DNA from: Cryptomeria japonica
Lineage: Eukaryota; Streptophyta; Pinopsida; Cupressales; Cupressaceae
Direction of reading: 5' to 3'
DNA: 64,000 nucleotides
NCBI RefSeq assembly: GCF_030272615.1
Contig: NC_081411.1
Coordinates: 40,723,140-40,787,139 of the forward strand
In this document: positions 34,999 to 46,435 of the stretch, in pieces
Numbering within the stretch: position 1 is the first letter of the stretch
How the letters are laid out: every line of letters begins with the position of its first letter
Notes under the pieces: generated by a model
Told to the model about the DNA's origin: nothing
Seen by the model: the letters and a program-made list of their open reading frames with translations, nothing else
The model's database searches: none
Made by a program: the position numbers and the translations under genes

Positions 34999-36997
34999 AA
35001 GGATGCGTCTTAATGTAGCATGGTTGCATCGATATGAAGATTAATAATTTTCTTCAAGACACTCTCCAAAGAGATGACTTCATTATTATCTCATTCTGTA
35101 GGCTCAAAACAATAGAATATTCAGTACATGAAGTGTGGCTAGTAACATCTTTGGCATTGATGGATCTGAAAAATCACCGTTTACAACAAAACATTAAAGA
35201 TTTCCAAGTTCAGTGGTTATTCATCACAAACGATTCATTAACAGAGATGTTATGCCTCACTTTGCCATTACCAAATGGCCACATAACCATGGATGTCACA
35301 CAAAATGACATGCAAATCAAGTAACATGGAGGTCTTTGCATACATGCAGAAATAAACAATTGGAAGCACGCAACCAATCGCAACATTTGCAATTATAACT
35401 ACAGAAAACCTAAAGGAGAAATCTCCTGTAAGAGTGAGTGCTTGTTCTTCACGCTACTAATCAACAGTTAGTACAGGAGTTTACATTACAAAGCTCTGCA
35501 ACCACACCTGTATGCTGTAAAATCAGAGATAGGCTTAAAAAACACCGACTCCAATGGATGATGAACTTCCAAAATCTCTGTATAAATTAGAGTATCCTAT
35601 CACAATGGTTAATTACAGACGTTTACAATAAACTCATACATCCACTAAAGCCCAAACAGACTTCTGGAGCTTCTTATTACACTTGCAACTACTCTTTCCA
35701 TAAAGGAAGCCACTACAACACATTTGCAACAGCCCTAAAATGGACTACAACCACCAATAAAATGAGAGCTCATGCCTCACCTTACATAGAAGGCCAGATA
35801 TGCTTTCTTACTTCCAAATACATAAAGATGGCAAGCCAATAAACGAAGCGGGAGATCAAACACCAAAACATTTTGGAGTCTGCTCCCTGCCTGCATCAAA
35901 CTGTATTTGTCACTTGTCACAAATTTCAAATGCACCTTCTATAGGCAGCTCATGCGAAGTGTAGGTTTTCAAGGAGGATGTTTAACCTCGTTTAAAACTT
36001 ATTAATCATTTGGAAAAAAAATGTTTAAATATCAAAAATATGAATTACAGAACTGCAATTTTTTTAACACATATTGAGTGTCTTTATGAGTGCATGTTCA
36101 AATTAAATTTTTTTGATAGCGAGAATTACATTGACCAATAATGTGTTCAAAAGAATATTACAAGAAAATGAATAAGCTTCACGAAAACAGTAGTAAGCCT
36201 GCAAAGTAATCAATTATATATTGATCTCCAAAGCAGAATTACAGTTTTTGAAGTCATCTTTCATGTTAAGGTATCAAATCTTCAGCACGTGACGCTTAAT
36301 AGCAGCAAGATATAAAGCAAAATATATGTTTCTATGGTCAAAAAAGTGCACATGTAATGCCACAATCTTGAACAGGAGCCATCTCACAACTTGAACAGAA
36401 AACATCATGAGCCCTGTAAAGATCTGAAATTCAGAAAGCATCTAAGTTTATTTCACACTTATAATTTGCTTGTTTTCACATAAAAAAGATAAACTATGTA
36501 GATGCAGACCTTTGTAGATACAATATAATGTATACGATCTGGCATTATTGAGGAAAAATCAACTATAATCTCTACCATCTACATAAATTTTGATGGACAG
36601 TCATTGGCTCAGCCACTGAAGAGAGAATATAAATTCCAAACATGAAATGCCAATTAAATATGGGATTTTTTACAATTCCCACAGCAATTTCAAAGCATTA
36701 CACGAATGGAAAGTCTAATAACAATTAATTGTGGCAAAATAACTACTTAAAAAGTCAAATAATATAATTTTGAAACATCGGGCAAGCAATAGAAAACACA
36801 TGATAAATCAACTGGCATGAACAGAGCTCCTTGCAAAGCTTGAGTTCTTGCAGCAAAGAAGCTGGGCCATGAAGCCACTCAAAGAATATAAGGACCAGAA
36901 ACTGCCATTCCTATGGTGGCAGTTGGGCAGGTACAAATGTCGCTTACAAAGTAACCTGCATCCATCAAGATTGATGTTAAAATTAAATTTCTTTGCA
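34999..36997. other. Region downstream of the THE1-like gene
   Basis: No supported gene. The part nearest 36997 would hold the 3' UTR and poly(A) site of the receptor kinase; a minus-strand AATAAA-type signal is possible near 36455, but the choice is open. Confidence 0.35.
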
Positions 36998-39532
36998 TCA
37001 CCTTCCACGAGGATTCACCAACTGTGAGAATACGGCACTCGTGGTGGCATCTGCTAAATCATCATCACTTCCCCTGTCAATGATGCTTGTATCAAAAGGC
37101 TCGGGCTGTGTGTATCGTAAGGGAATCTCTGCAATATGATTTGTACTATTCTCATCTGGGTCATTCCTCATTGCTGTCTCCTGAAGCTGATAAGCATATT
37201 CCAGGTTCCATAGAACATCTCCCATGGCAGGCCTATCTATGCCTTGCTCTTCCAAACACTTCTCAGCTGTCTCTCCAAACTTTTTTAGAGAGCCTGGATT
37301 GATGGTGCCAGCAAGGTGAGAATCAATTATCTGGTCAAGCATGCCCTTTTTCTGATAGTGCATTGCCCACTCTGCTATATTAACTTGCTCTCTAGGAAGA
37401 ACTGGATTAAGAGCTGGTCTTGCACATAGGACCTCCAACAGCACGACTCCAAATGAATACACGTCAGATTTCTCTGTCAGTTGCTGCCTTCTAAAATACT
37501 CGGGATCAAGATACCCAAAACTACCTTTTACTGCAGTACTTACATGTGTCTGATCCAGAGTGGGTCCAGTCTTTGAAAGGCCAAAGTCTGCGACCTTAGC
37601 AACCAGATTCTCATCCAGTAAAATATTTGTGGTCTTTACATCACGATGAATGATACCTTGGGCTGCTCCAGTATGAAGGTAGTGAAGACCCCTTGCAGCT
37701 CCTATGCATACTTCAAGCCTCTGTTTCCAGGAAAGTGAGGGAAGATTTGACCCATACAAATGACTACGAAGAGGTCCATTAGCCATGTATTCATAAACCA
37801 GAATCATCTCGCAATGCTCCTCACAGTAACCAATCAGAGAGACAAGATGACGATGGCGAAGCTTTGACAGCATCTCAATCTCCGTTTGAAATTCAGTGAG
37901 ACCTTGCTCAGATCTTGGATTACCTCGCTTAACAGCCACTTTAGTTCCATCTTCTAGCTGCCCCTGATATACCTTGCCAAACCCACCAACCCCCAGAAGC
38001 AGACTCTCATCAAATTTATTTGTCGCTTCCTGAATCTCAGCAAATGTGAAGTATCGACCAAGGTTTGATTGTGCAGAGGATACATAGCTCCCAGTGCCAC
38101 TCTTATGGGATATCGTTGAAACTTTACTGCCCATACTATGAGAATTTCCTCCATGCAATGGAAGAGGCAACCATGCAGGAGGAGAATGTTTCGACTTGGA
38201 CTTTGGAGCACGCAAAAAGCAATAATAGCCACCTGCCAAGAGTACAAGTGCGGCAGCAGCTCCCACTACTGATCCTACAATAGGGCCTACCTTTGTGCTG
38301 CTTTTGGATGCACCAGGAATGATACCATCAACAGAATAAGGGCCATCAAGGCTTCCAGCTTCGTTGCTCATTTTCATAATCTCCAAACCATTGAGGATGG
38401 CATTGCTTCCTCCGTTATCCAAACTACTAGGGCCAATGCTAACAGTCAACTTGCTGGATCCAGTACCATTGACCACAAAGTCTGTGTAATATGCAGTAGC
38501 CAATTGCGATGTTTTGGAAGAAAGATCCAAATTGTTGATGGCTGTTTGGGAATTGATAAAAACATTAAATACAAACTCATTAAGGGCTTTACTCACAATA
38601 TCACAAAAGTGCATCCGAACAAAATAAGAGAAATCTGGATCCACTGAAAAAGCCCAGGTAATATTAAAGTTCTCGTTAGACACATTTGCATTTCCCATCT
38701 CTTCAGCTGTGGCATATACATAATTTGGGGCAATCTCTGCCGTGACTGTTCCACTTGAAGGGTAGTTGATGCTGCTGGCAGGGACACTAATATTTTGAGC
38801 AGAACTGTTAAGAGACAAGTAGCTCTGATCAGAAGCCCATGTTCTACCAAGAGTATCATTCTTAGGTGTGAGTTTTTGACCTCCCACATTGAGCCTGTAT
38901 GTTGTCTCCAATGCAATTTCAGGTAAGCCAGTGAAAGAACCCAAAGGGGATAAAACCATTGGCACATTAGAGGTCAGCAAATCTGGGACTGAAACAACTT
39001 CGATGGCATTTATGAATGCAATTGAACTGTTCATGGGAGCGAAGGTAAGAGTCAAGCTATCAGATGTCACATTGATCAGGTACTCCTTGAATAAATATGT
39101 ACTGGCCGTAGCATCTACCTTCATGCTAAAGTTGTGCAAAAGAACAAACTTCTCTGTAGTCACAGAGAAAAGTGCTGATTTGAGATCATAAACGGGATGT
39201 GGAACAGGATAGAAATACAAGCGTACCCAATGCCGGCCCTCCTGCTGAATATTGAAGGTGTATGAGGATTGCTTGACAAACACCCTAGCTGTCAAGTAGA
39301 GATCTGAAGGAACAGATGCACTTGCCGTGGTGACCAGGATTGCCTGGCTTGTGGAAAGAAGGGAGCTTGATTGAGAATCAGACTGGAAGTCCCTACCATC
39401 AACTGTGGTTTTCTGTGAAGCTCCGCAATCAATCAAGTAATTGTCTACTGGAGTGTAAGCAGCTCTATTCTGTGCAACTAGGAAACCCAAAAGACATAGC
39501 ACAAGAATGACCAGGTTGCCCATCCTAGCCAT
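36998..39532 (-). CDS. THE1: THESEUS1-like receptor kinase (CrRLK1L family), intact
   Basis: 844 aa without introns, as usual for this family. Signal peptide about 1-24; malectin-like ectodomain about 30-390, with many N-x-S/T sites; one membrane span about 415-440 followed by a basic stop-transfer; kinase about 505-780. The kinase keeps the Gly loop GVGGFGKVY (514-522), Lys in KVAVKRG (535), HRDVKTTN with Asp 631, DFG (649-651) and the activation segment GSFGYLDPEYF. The tail ends DDLADATTSAVFSQLVNPRGR, minus-strand, matching the conserved C-terminus of THE1. THE1 acts at the plasma membrane in cell-wall integrity sensing; RALF peptide binding is known for the family. Two upstream ATGs in frame (codons 1 and 4); the first is taken because both precede the signal peptide. 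A related CrRLK1L such as HERK1 is less likely given kinase and tail. Confidence 0.93.
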   Translation of the reverse strand: MARMGNLVILVLCLLGFLVAQNRAAYTPVDNYLIDCGASQKTTVDGRDFQSDSQSSSLLSTSQAILVTTASASVPSDLYLTARVFVKQSSYTFNIQQEGRHWVRLYFYPVPHPVYDLKSALFSVTTEKFVLLHNFSMKVDATASTYLFKEYLINVTSDSLTLTFAPMNSSIAFINAIEVVSVPDLLTSNVPMVLSPLGSFTGLPEIALETTYRLNVGGQKLTPKNDTLGRTWASDQSYLSLNSSAQNISVPASSINYPSSGTVTAEIAPNYVYATAEEMGNANVSNENFNITWAFSVDPDFSYFVRMHFCDIVSKALNEFVFNVFINSQTAINNLDLSSKTSQLATAYYTDFVVNGTGSSKLTVSIGPSSLDNGGSNAILNGLEIMKMSNEAGSLDGPYSVDGIIPGASKSSTKVGPIVGSVVGAAAALVLLAGGYYCFLRAPKSKSKHSPPAWLPLPLHGGNSHSMGSKVSTISHKSGTGSYVSSAQSNLGRYFTFAEIQEATNKFDESLLLGVGGFGKVYQGQLEDGTKVAVKRGNPRSEQGLTEFQTEIEMLSKLRHRHLVSLIGYCEEHCEMILVYEYMANGPLRSHLYGSNLPSLSWKQRLEVCIGAARGLHYLHTGAAQGIIHRDVKTTNILLDENLVAKVADFGLSKTGPTLDQTHVSTAVKGSFGYLDPEYFRRQQLTEKSDVYSFGVVLLEVLCARPALNPVLPREQVNIAEWAMHYQKKGMLDQIIDSHLAGTINPGSLKKFGETAEKCLEEQGIDRPAMGDVLWNLEYAYQLQETAMRNDPDENSTNHIAEIPLRYTQPEPFDTSIIDRGSDDDLADATTSAVFSQLVNPRGR

Positions 39533-39562
39533 AATTTTTAGGTATTTCTTAAGCTTTTCCTC

Positions 39563-39768
39563 CTGGTTACAATTTTACAAAATCCAAAACAATTATTTCC
39601 GCATACAGAGAACGAAAACTTTTTTCCCTGCCTCTAGCTCTTATTAAAAAACAGAACAAATGACACCACAACTGGGCAAGCCCAGCCCTATAACATGGTT
39701 TGATAGGCAATACCAACAAGATCACAAATTGAAAGTAATGCAGGTGACAAGATAGGCTATCAACATAC
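39563..39768 (-). other. Predicted 5' UTR intron of THE1-like gene
   Basis: Minus-strand donor AATAAG|GTATGTTG (39769/39768) and acceptor TTGTAACCAG|GAGG (39563/39562), 30 bp before the start codon. The interval is 206 bp. Splice sites were judged by eye only. Confidence 0.45.
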
Positions 39769-39835
39769 CTTATTCTCTCCTCTGTCCTGTGAATCCCTTT
39801 GATTTCAAGGGGCTTGTTCCAGAACTGGGTCCACT

Positions 39836-40470
39836 CTGTCAACAGATCATCATCCACAAAAGCGCAGATGGCCAAAAATATCAACAGACTTGTACGTAGC
39901 TACCCACTGCTCCCTGACACAAACTACTTTCTGATTGATTTCCAGAAATAATTGTCCTCGATTCTCCAACAACTATCTACAACAGCTCTAACTGCGTTAT
40001 GACATTTGAGCTAGACCCAAGCCCTAATTTTTCATGGATCCTTGCACTGGATTCAAGGACTTCAATTCGAAACCCAGTTGCTAACAATCACCAAAGGAAA
40101 ACCCAAACATCATTAGACCCCATTGCCCCTGATTTTGCAAACCCAAACACCAATAGGCATTATTGCCCCTAATTGCCTTTAACCCAGATCACAAAACTCT
40201 ACAACAATACAAACCCAGATGCCAACAATCCCTCTTGTCTCAAATTTCCCTCAACCCAGTTCATTAAAATCGATAACAAGGCAAACCCAAATGCCAAAAT
40301 GCCCCTTTGCTTCAGTTTGCCTTCTACCCAATCATCAATATCTTATACCAGCACAGCCCCCAAATATCAATATGCTCTATCACCCTTGACTGTATTCAAC
40401 CCAAAACATAAATCCTATAAAAATGCAGACAGAGCACCAATGACAGGATCCTTAAAACCATACAACTCAC
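39836..40470 (-). other. Candidate second 5' UTR intron of THE1-like gene
   Basis: Donor TTGAG|GTGAGTTG (40471/40470) and acceptor TGTTGACAG|AGTGG (39836/39835) would leave a 67-bp exon at 39769-39835. The donor matches consensus well; pairing with this acceptor is a guess. Confidence 0.3.
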
Positions 40471-40812
40471 CTCAATGAAAATAAAAATTGTAGCTCCAGA
40501 TGAGTGCTGAATGTCATCCACTGAGTAGCCCAACAGCTACTACATGCTGCACAGCTTCTATCCATTCTATTCTATTCCAGTTAAAGTCCAACCAGGCTGT
40601 CGCCTCGGCTGTCACCACTCGGAGAAACGGTCCCACACAACAACACACTGAAAACCGCACCTCTTCATCATAATCTGCTCTTCTTACACCTTATCACCAA
40701 CTAAATTCCAAATTCCACGGTTACCGCATTCACAAGAACAAATTTGCTTCTCTCTCACACGTTCAGTTCAGCAAATCCAGGAGTTAAAATTCGGGCTAAT
40801 CATCAACAAAAC

Positions 40813-40818
40813 ATATAT
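40813..40818 (-). promoter_or_regulatory. Candidate TATA box of THE1-like gene
   Basis: The minus strand reads TTTATATATG, followed about 60 bp later by GTGTGAGAGAGAAGC, a GA-rich leader of the kind seen in plant 5' UTRs. The upstream DNA (40900-41050) is more GC-rich than its surroundings, as expected of a promoter. Confidence 0.35.
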
Positions 40819-41099
40819 AAATTACACTCCAGCTAAATATGTACATTATTAATAAATACACCTCCCATTTCATAGTTGTATATTTGAATTTTTGGCAATG
40901 TCGCTCTGTCACGCGTTTTCCCACTGCGCCGTGTGGCCAAGATCTGCCACCCATTAAATCCCCATTAACTATTTTCCTATTCCGTGCGTTTACCGCGTTC
41001 CTGCGCATACCTTGACCCTCGGATCACGGCGGATCACGAGTGATTTACTGGCAGGGAATTTCATGACTGCCTGCTGCCGGTTTCTGACCGTTTGATTTT

Positions 41100-43067
41100 G
41101 ATAGTCTTTCAAACCTTAAAATCTTTAAAATTTAAGGAATATGAATGGTAGGCCGGCCCTTTTCAAGTTGTTAATTGTTATGACTTTTACAGATCAGCAA
41201 ACACATGGATGAGCTCATGGCCTTCACATTCTCTAATTATTAGATTAGTTAGACAAATCTGTTTAGAAAATTTGAGGAATATATTTTTATTGTTACAACA
41301 ATCCCTTTTCCACTAAAAGTCAAATGGAGCATGTTTTTTCCTTGTTGGTGAGAACAGGGTTCCCTAGTGTTAGTTGTCATGGTTGTCAACTGATGACCAT
41401 AGATAAATCCTTTCCCTTTCCCTCACTTCACACGTCTCTTCACCCAAGCAATGGCTGCTTCTCTTCCCTTTTTTTGAAGGAAATCTACAACAAAAGTTGG
41501 ACCATTGTTGGAAGTGGAACCATTCTTATCTTTCAAGTCATGGTGGCCTCACATGAATTGCTCATAATCCTTCATGCCATCTGTTTCTCACTCCATATTG
41601 ATTGTCTATGAGTTGTTTCAATCAGGACCAATTTATATTTTGATGGGTCAATGGATGTAATCATTTCAATTTAGAATGTTTATAATTATAGATTAACTAT
41701 GTTATAAGTTATTTATTAGTGAGAATTTAAGAGCAGGGCTTCATGTAGTTGTCTAGTTTATTTTGGTTATAGTAATTTGTGTAATTATGGTTTCATGAAT
41801 GTCAATTTTTTGTTGCTTATAAAATAAACAATCATGTTAAATTGCATTATTATTTGGACAAAAAATTGAAAACAAATAAAAAAGAAGTAAAAACCTTTGA
41901 AGAACACATGTCAATCTTTCCAATAAACAATTGATGTTTATTTCCAACCCCCTTTTTTTCAAAGCTTATTTTTAATTTTTAAGCAACTACTTCTCCACTT
42001 AAATAGGAAAAGATTTCAATTCATCTTTTCCTCTTAATTAAAAATTTGTATGGGAACATTCTAACTGTTTAATTTTAAGCACAAATTGCACCGGTGGAAT
42101 GGGAACATGGAGTCAAAAAAAAAATTGTGAATATGTGTATTTTAATTACCATTAAATAGAATTTAATGCATCTATACGGGGACATGGAGTAAGATGCTTT
42201 ATTTATTTATGTTGTTATAAGTTTTCAAGGCATTGGTAGTGTGATTTAGGAGTGTGATCTTGTACCTATCCAAAAGAAATTGTGAATATGTGTATTTTAA
42301 TTACCATTAAATAGAATTTAAAGCACCTAATATCAAAAAATTAATATATAGATGGTAGATATTAAAAGGGTTATTATCAATTAAATCCTTGGTTATACAA
42401 TTTACAATTGTGACATGGAATCTTGTCATGCAATAAATCTATAATTGTGATATATGAAAAAAATCTTCAACTTGAATTAATTACATTTTCTAATAGAATC
42501 AAATATAAATAGTCATAAATAATGAGGGGCCAATAAGACCTTTGTCTTGTATGTATTTCTCTATTCATATTAAATTTCTTTATATGGAAATAAAAACTCT
42601 ATCTAGTTTTCACATATTTCATATAGCTATTTTTTTGTATTTTGTCATCACTAACTAAATATGTTAATAAAGTGTAATTGTTACTTTTGAGTTAATAGAT
42701 GATGTCAAAACATCCTAGTTTTTATACTCTATAGAATGTTATGATAATTTCTAAACCTATTGCTCCATTCATATCATGTATATATGTGATTATTGTTGGG
42801 ACTCAAATTTGTAATGTCTTTTTGGCGCGAACTCCTTCCTTTCTATGTGTCTCAGTCTTATATTATTTTGTCCAATTTAAATATTTTTAGATGGAAATAA
42901 AAACTCTATGACATAAATAAACGCATTTCATTTAGCTAATTTGTTGACTTAATATGTCAATAAAATGTAATTGTTACTTTTGAGTTATTTGATGTTATCA
43001 AAACATCCTAGTATTTGTACTATATAGAATGGTACTATAATTCTAAAAAATTTGCTTCATTCATATC
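41100..43067. other. AT-rich intergenic DNA with old duplications
   Basis: No gene. A phrase GTGAATATGTGTATTTTAAT recurs at 42127 and 42282 (period 155). A longer diverged duplication of about 295 bp pairs about 42580-42755 with about 42890-43047 (AATTGTTACTTTTGAGTTA, then AAAACATCCTAG). Confidence 0.6.
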
Positions 43068-44515
43068 TATAGACGTATAAAAATGACCATATTTCTAAAT
43101 GAATATTTTATGTTCATTTCTCTATTTAATTAAATCCAATTTAATTAAATCACCCACATTCCTCTATTTAAATTAAGTAAATTACTCAATTTATTTAAAT
43201 TAAATTCACTACGCCTCTTTTGACATTTAATGAATAAATCATTTTATTCAATTAAATCCTTCTATCCACTTTTAATTAAATTCAAATTTAATTAAATAGT
43301 TTACCCTAAATTGAATAAATCTAATTTATTTGATTTCCCCAAATTGCAACCAAGTTGAATTAAATTCATTTTATTTAATTAAATCCTATTATCTCTTCAT
43401 CCACTTGCAAAATCCTACATCTCCCACTTGCTTCCTAAACCCTATTCTTAACCCCTTCTAGACTCTTCTAATCACTTCTAAATTAACCTAACCCATCTCC
43501 TAAATATTGTCACATCCCTAAACAAAGGGAAGTCACTTATCAAACCCTCAAAGTCTTTGAAAACCCTTAAAGGCTTCAACCACTTAACTTTGAAAGTCTC
43601 CCAAACCATTAATGGTTAACTCAACCCTCTAGCATGATTAAAGAATTTCCCTAAACTCAACCTCCATGTAACCCAAGGGTCTCATCAAGCATTTATTGCT
43701 TTGACCATGGTTATCCTTAATCTTTTGCACAAGAGTTTATCCTTTGGGTAAAACCTTTTATCCAATGGGTAATCATAACTTAACCCTAACCCTTACCCCC
43801 TAAGATAACCATGAGGTCTTCTCAAGCATTTAATGCTTCCTACCTCTCTTCTCAACCCAGTCTTATGTTGACATTTGTCACCATTTCATTGGTGACAATT
43901 GCAAACATGGATTCCCAACTTTCAAACTCAACCCTTGATTAAATCTTTTAATCTTGGCCATCCATTGCCCTATTTTTGCTATAAATAGAGCTCTCATTCC
44001 TCCATTTTATAGGATCCAAGTTTTTAGCATCACACTTATACTCAAATCCATGCAAGCTTTAATATATCATTTGTGCTCATCATTTAGCCTCTCTTTTAAA
44101 TAGGAATTAATCTAAATATGCATGTTTAGAGTATTTTCCTTATCATTTAGCTTAATCATAGACTAATATAGCATGCTAGGATAGTCTTGTCACTAATCTT
44201 GTCATCTTATAACTAGTTTATTGCATTTATAGGATCATGTATAACTTAGGATGCATTTCATCTTAAAATCAACCAAAGCATCCCTCGTTCTTGCATTTGT
44301 CATCCCTAAACCACTTTGCTCAATGATCTAAGAGCAAAGACAATGGTTTGAGGGACCTTGTGAGATAGAGAACCATGGAACCAACCTTGGGAAGCTGAGC
44401 CATACTTCATGACTCCATAGTTTGCACCAAGAAGTCCTATGGGTGTGTGAGCAAAACCTCTTTGAGCTTCATTTTTCACATACTGAGTTCTATCGACCCG
44501 CTTTTCCTGCATACA
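43068..44515 (+). repeat. 5' LTR of copy B, 1448 bp
   Basis: Begins TATAGACG (TG to TA change) and ends TGCATACA. Matches 17711-19193 over its length; TATAAATA is at 43980-43987. Its promoter-to-end part (43979-44515) is repeated at 45875-46411 and 47791-48327. Confidence 0.9.
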
Positions 44516-44519
44516 TTTC

Positions 44520-44539
44520 TAGCGCCCACTGTGGGGCCC
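44520..44539 (+). other. Primer-binding site, tRNA-Lys type, unit 1
   Basis: TAGCGCCCACTGTGGGGCCC, four bases after the LTR end. The complement of plant tRNA-Lys(CUU) would start TGGCGCCCACCGTGGGGC, so the family differs at the second base. Copies at 46416-46435 and 48332-48351. Confidence 0.75.
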
Positions 44540-46415
44540 AACCCCATATATCAAATTGGTTTTTGAATTTAACCACTTTTGTAGGTCCGCGGGAAACAAG
44601 AATCAACGCGTGGGAAACATTTCCTAGCGCATCCAGTTAACAGTATAGCGCATCCCGTTTTCTGTTCAGCGCGTGGGGTTCATCATCTAGTGCGTGACAT
44701 CCTTAGTTTAGCACATAGTCCTCACTAACATTTTCTTGTAGGTCTTGGCGCGGGAGAAAAACATAACAACGCATCAGAAATACAGAACAATGCATTAGGG
44801 AAATAGAGTAGCGCATCACAGCCATCTTGTAGCGCGTACAGTCAATTCTATAGTGCATCACAGACAGAAAACAGACAGCTAATTTGTAATAGAAATTAAT
44901 ATTTAGACTTGTAGAAGTCCACGGAATTCATCTTTTTGCTAACTCACTGACTGGTTTTTTTTCTTTTTACAGGTTACTAACATTTTGATTGTAGATTTTA
45001 AATCTATTTAGGCTAGAATTAAAGTAGTTTAAATTTTTACTAACTTTTCTAAGTTAAGCAAAATTCAAATTTCTTTTTTTTCCTTGTTTAAGTAAAACTG
45101 AACTCACTTTTATTTTGGATAAGTAAAACAAACAACAATCAAAATTTTTCTTGCTTTTCTAGGAGAAAATTTATCAATTTGGGCTCTAAAAAGAACAATA
45201 CAAATTTTCATTTTTGCAAAAGGCCTAAAAAGAATTTCACCATCCTTTGGTGCATAAAAAGATCCACCTTTAAATTTGGGCAAAGTAAAGAATCACACAA
45301 AGTCACAAAAGTCAGTTACAATCAAAGAGGGAAGTTATTCCCCTTTTGCTGATTTTCTTTCGTTGACCAAATCGAAGTTTTGCTTTGTTGACCAGGTTCT
45401 TTTCCTAGATTAAATAATCAATGATTTGAGGAAATAAAATAAACACCATGTTTTTGTGGGGCAACATCTCCATATAAATCTTAGAAAATCATTGAATTGA
45501 CAGGATAAAAAGAATAACTTGATTGTTTTGTCTCGAAAGTAGAAGGTATATGCTCTCCCCTTAAGTGGGTGATCAAAAAAACAGACTACTCTTATGCTTT
45601 CAGTATTTCAAGTAAATAAAACTCTTTAGCAGGCCTGCCTTCCTGAGGGGTTGAAATCAACTCTTAAAGCCATTTATGGCCGGTGTGAAGGGAACGACCT
45701 AAGTGGGAAACGACTTTGATGCCAAGTGTTCCAACCCACTATAATCAAAAGTGAAAAGTGACGAAAGTCCTTTTCAATGGTTGCACGCAGCGATTAGCCT
45801 TCCCCTAATATCCTCGAGATACATAAAGCCTTTGTTCTAAAGGTTGGGAAGCCTCTTGAGGAAATCAATTTTCCCTATAAATAGAGCTCTCATTCCTCCA
45901 TTTTATAGGATCCAAGTCTTTAGCATCACACTTATACTCAAATCCATGCAAGCTTTAATATATCATTTGTGCTCATCATTTAGCCTCTCTTTTAAATAGG
46001 AATTAATCTAAATATGCATGTTTAGAGTATTTTCCTTATCATTTAGCTTAATCATAGACTAATATAGCATGCTAGGATAGTCTTGTCACTAATCTTGTCA
46101 TCTTATAACTAGTTTATTGTATTTATAGAATCATGTATAACTTAGGATGCATTTCATCTTAAAATCAACCAAAGCATCCCTCGTTCTTGCATTTGTCATC
46201 CCTAAACCACTTTGCTCAATGATCTGAGAGCAAAGACATTGGTTTGAGGGACCTTGTGAGATAGAGAACCATGGAACCAACCTTGGGAAGTTGAGCCATA
46301 CTTCATGACTCCATAGCTTGCACCAAGAAGTTCTATGGGTGTGTGAGCAAAGCCTCTTTGAGCTCCGTTTTCCACATACTGAGTTCTATCGACCCGCTTT
46401 TCCCGCATACATTTC

Positions 46416-46435
46416 TAGTGCCCACCGTGGGGCCC
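46416..46435 (+). other. Primer-binding site copy, unit 2
   Basis: TAGTGCCCACCGTGGGGCCC, after the LTR-type end CCGCATACA at 46411. Confidence 0.7.

Noticed and set aside
44306-44512. 68-codon frame repeated at 46202-46408 and 48118-48324
   Set aside because: Antisense to the U5 part of the LTR. It recurs only because the LTR segment is triplicated.
43068-44515. Copies A and B as the two ends of one huge element
   Set aside because: The outer order is wrong: A ends in a 3' LTR with its own PPT and B begins with a 5' LTR and PBS, so they are two separate insertions with host DNA between.
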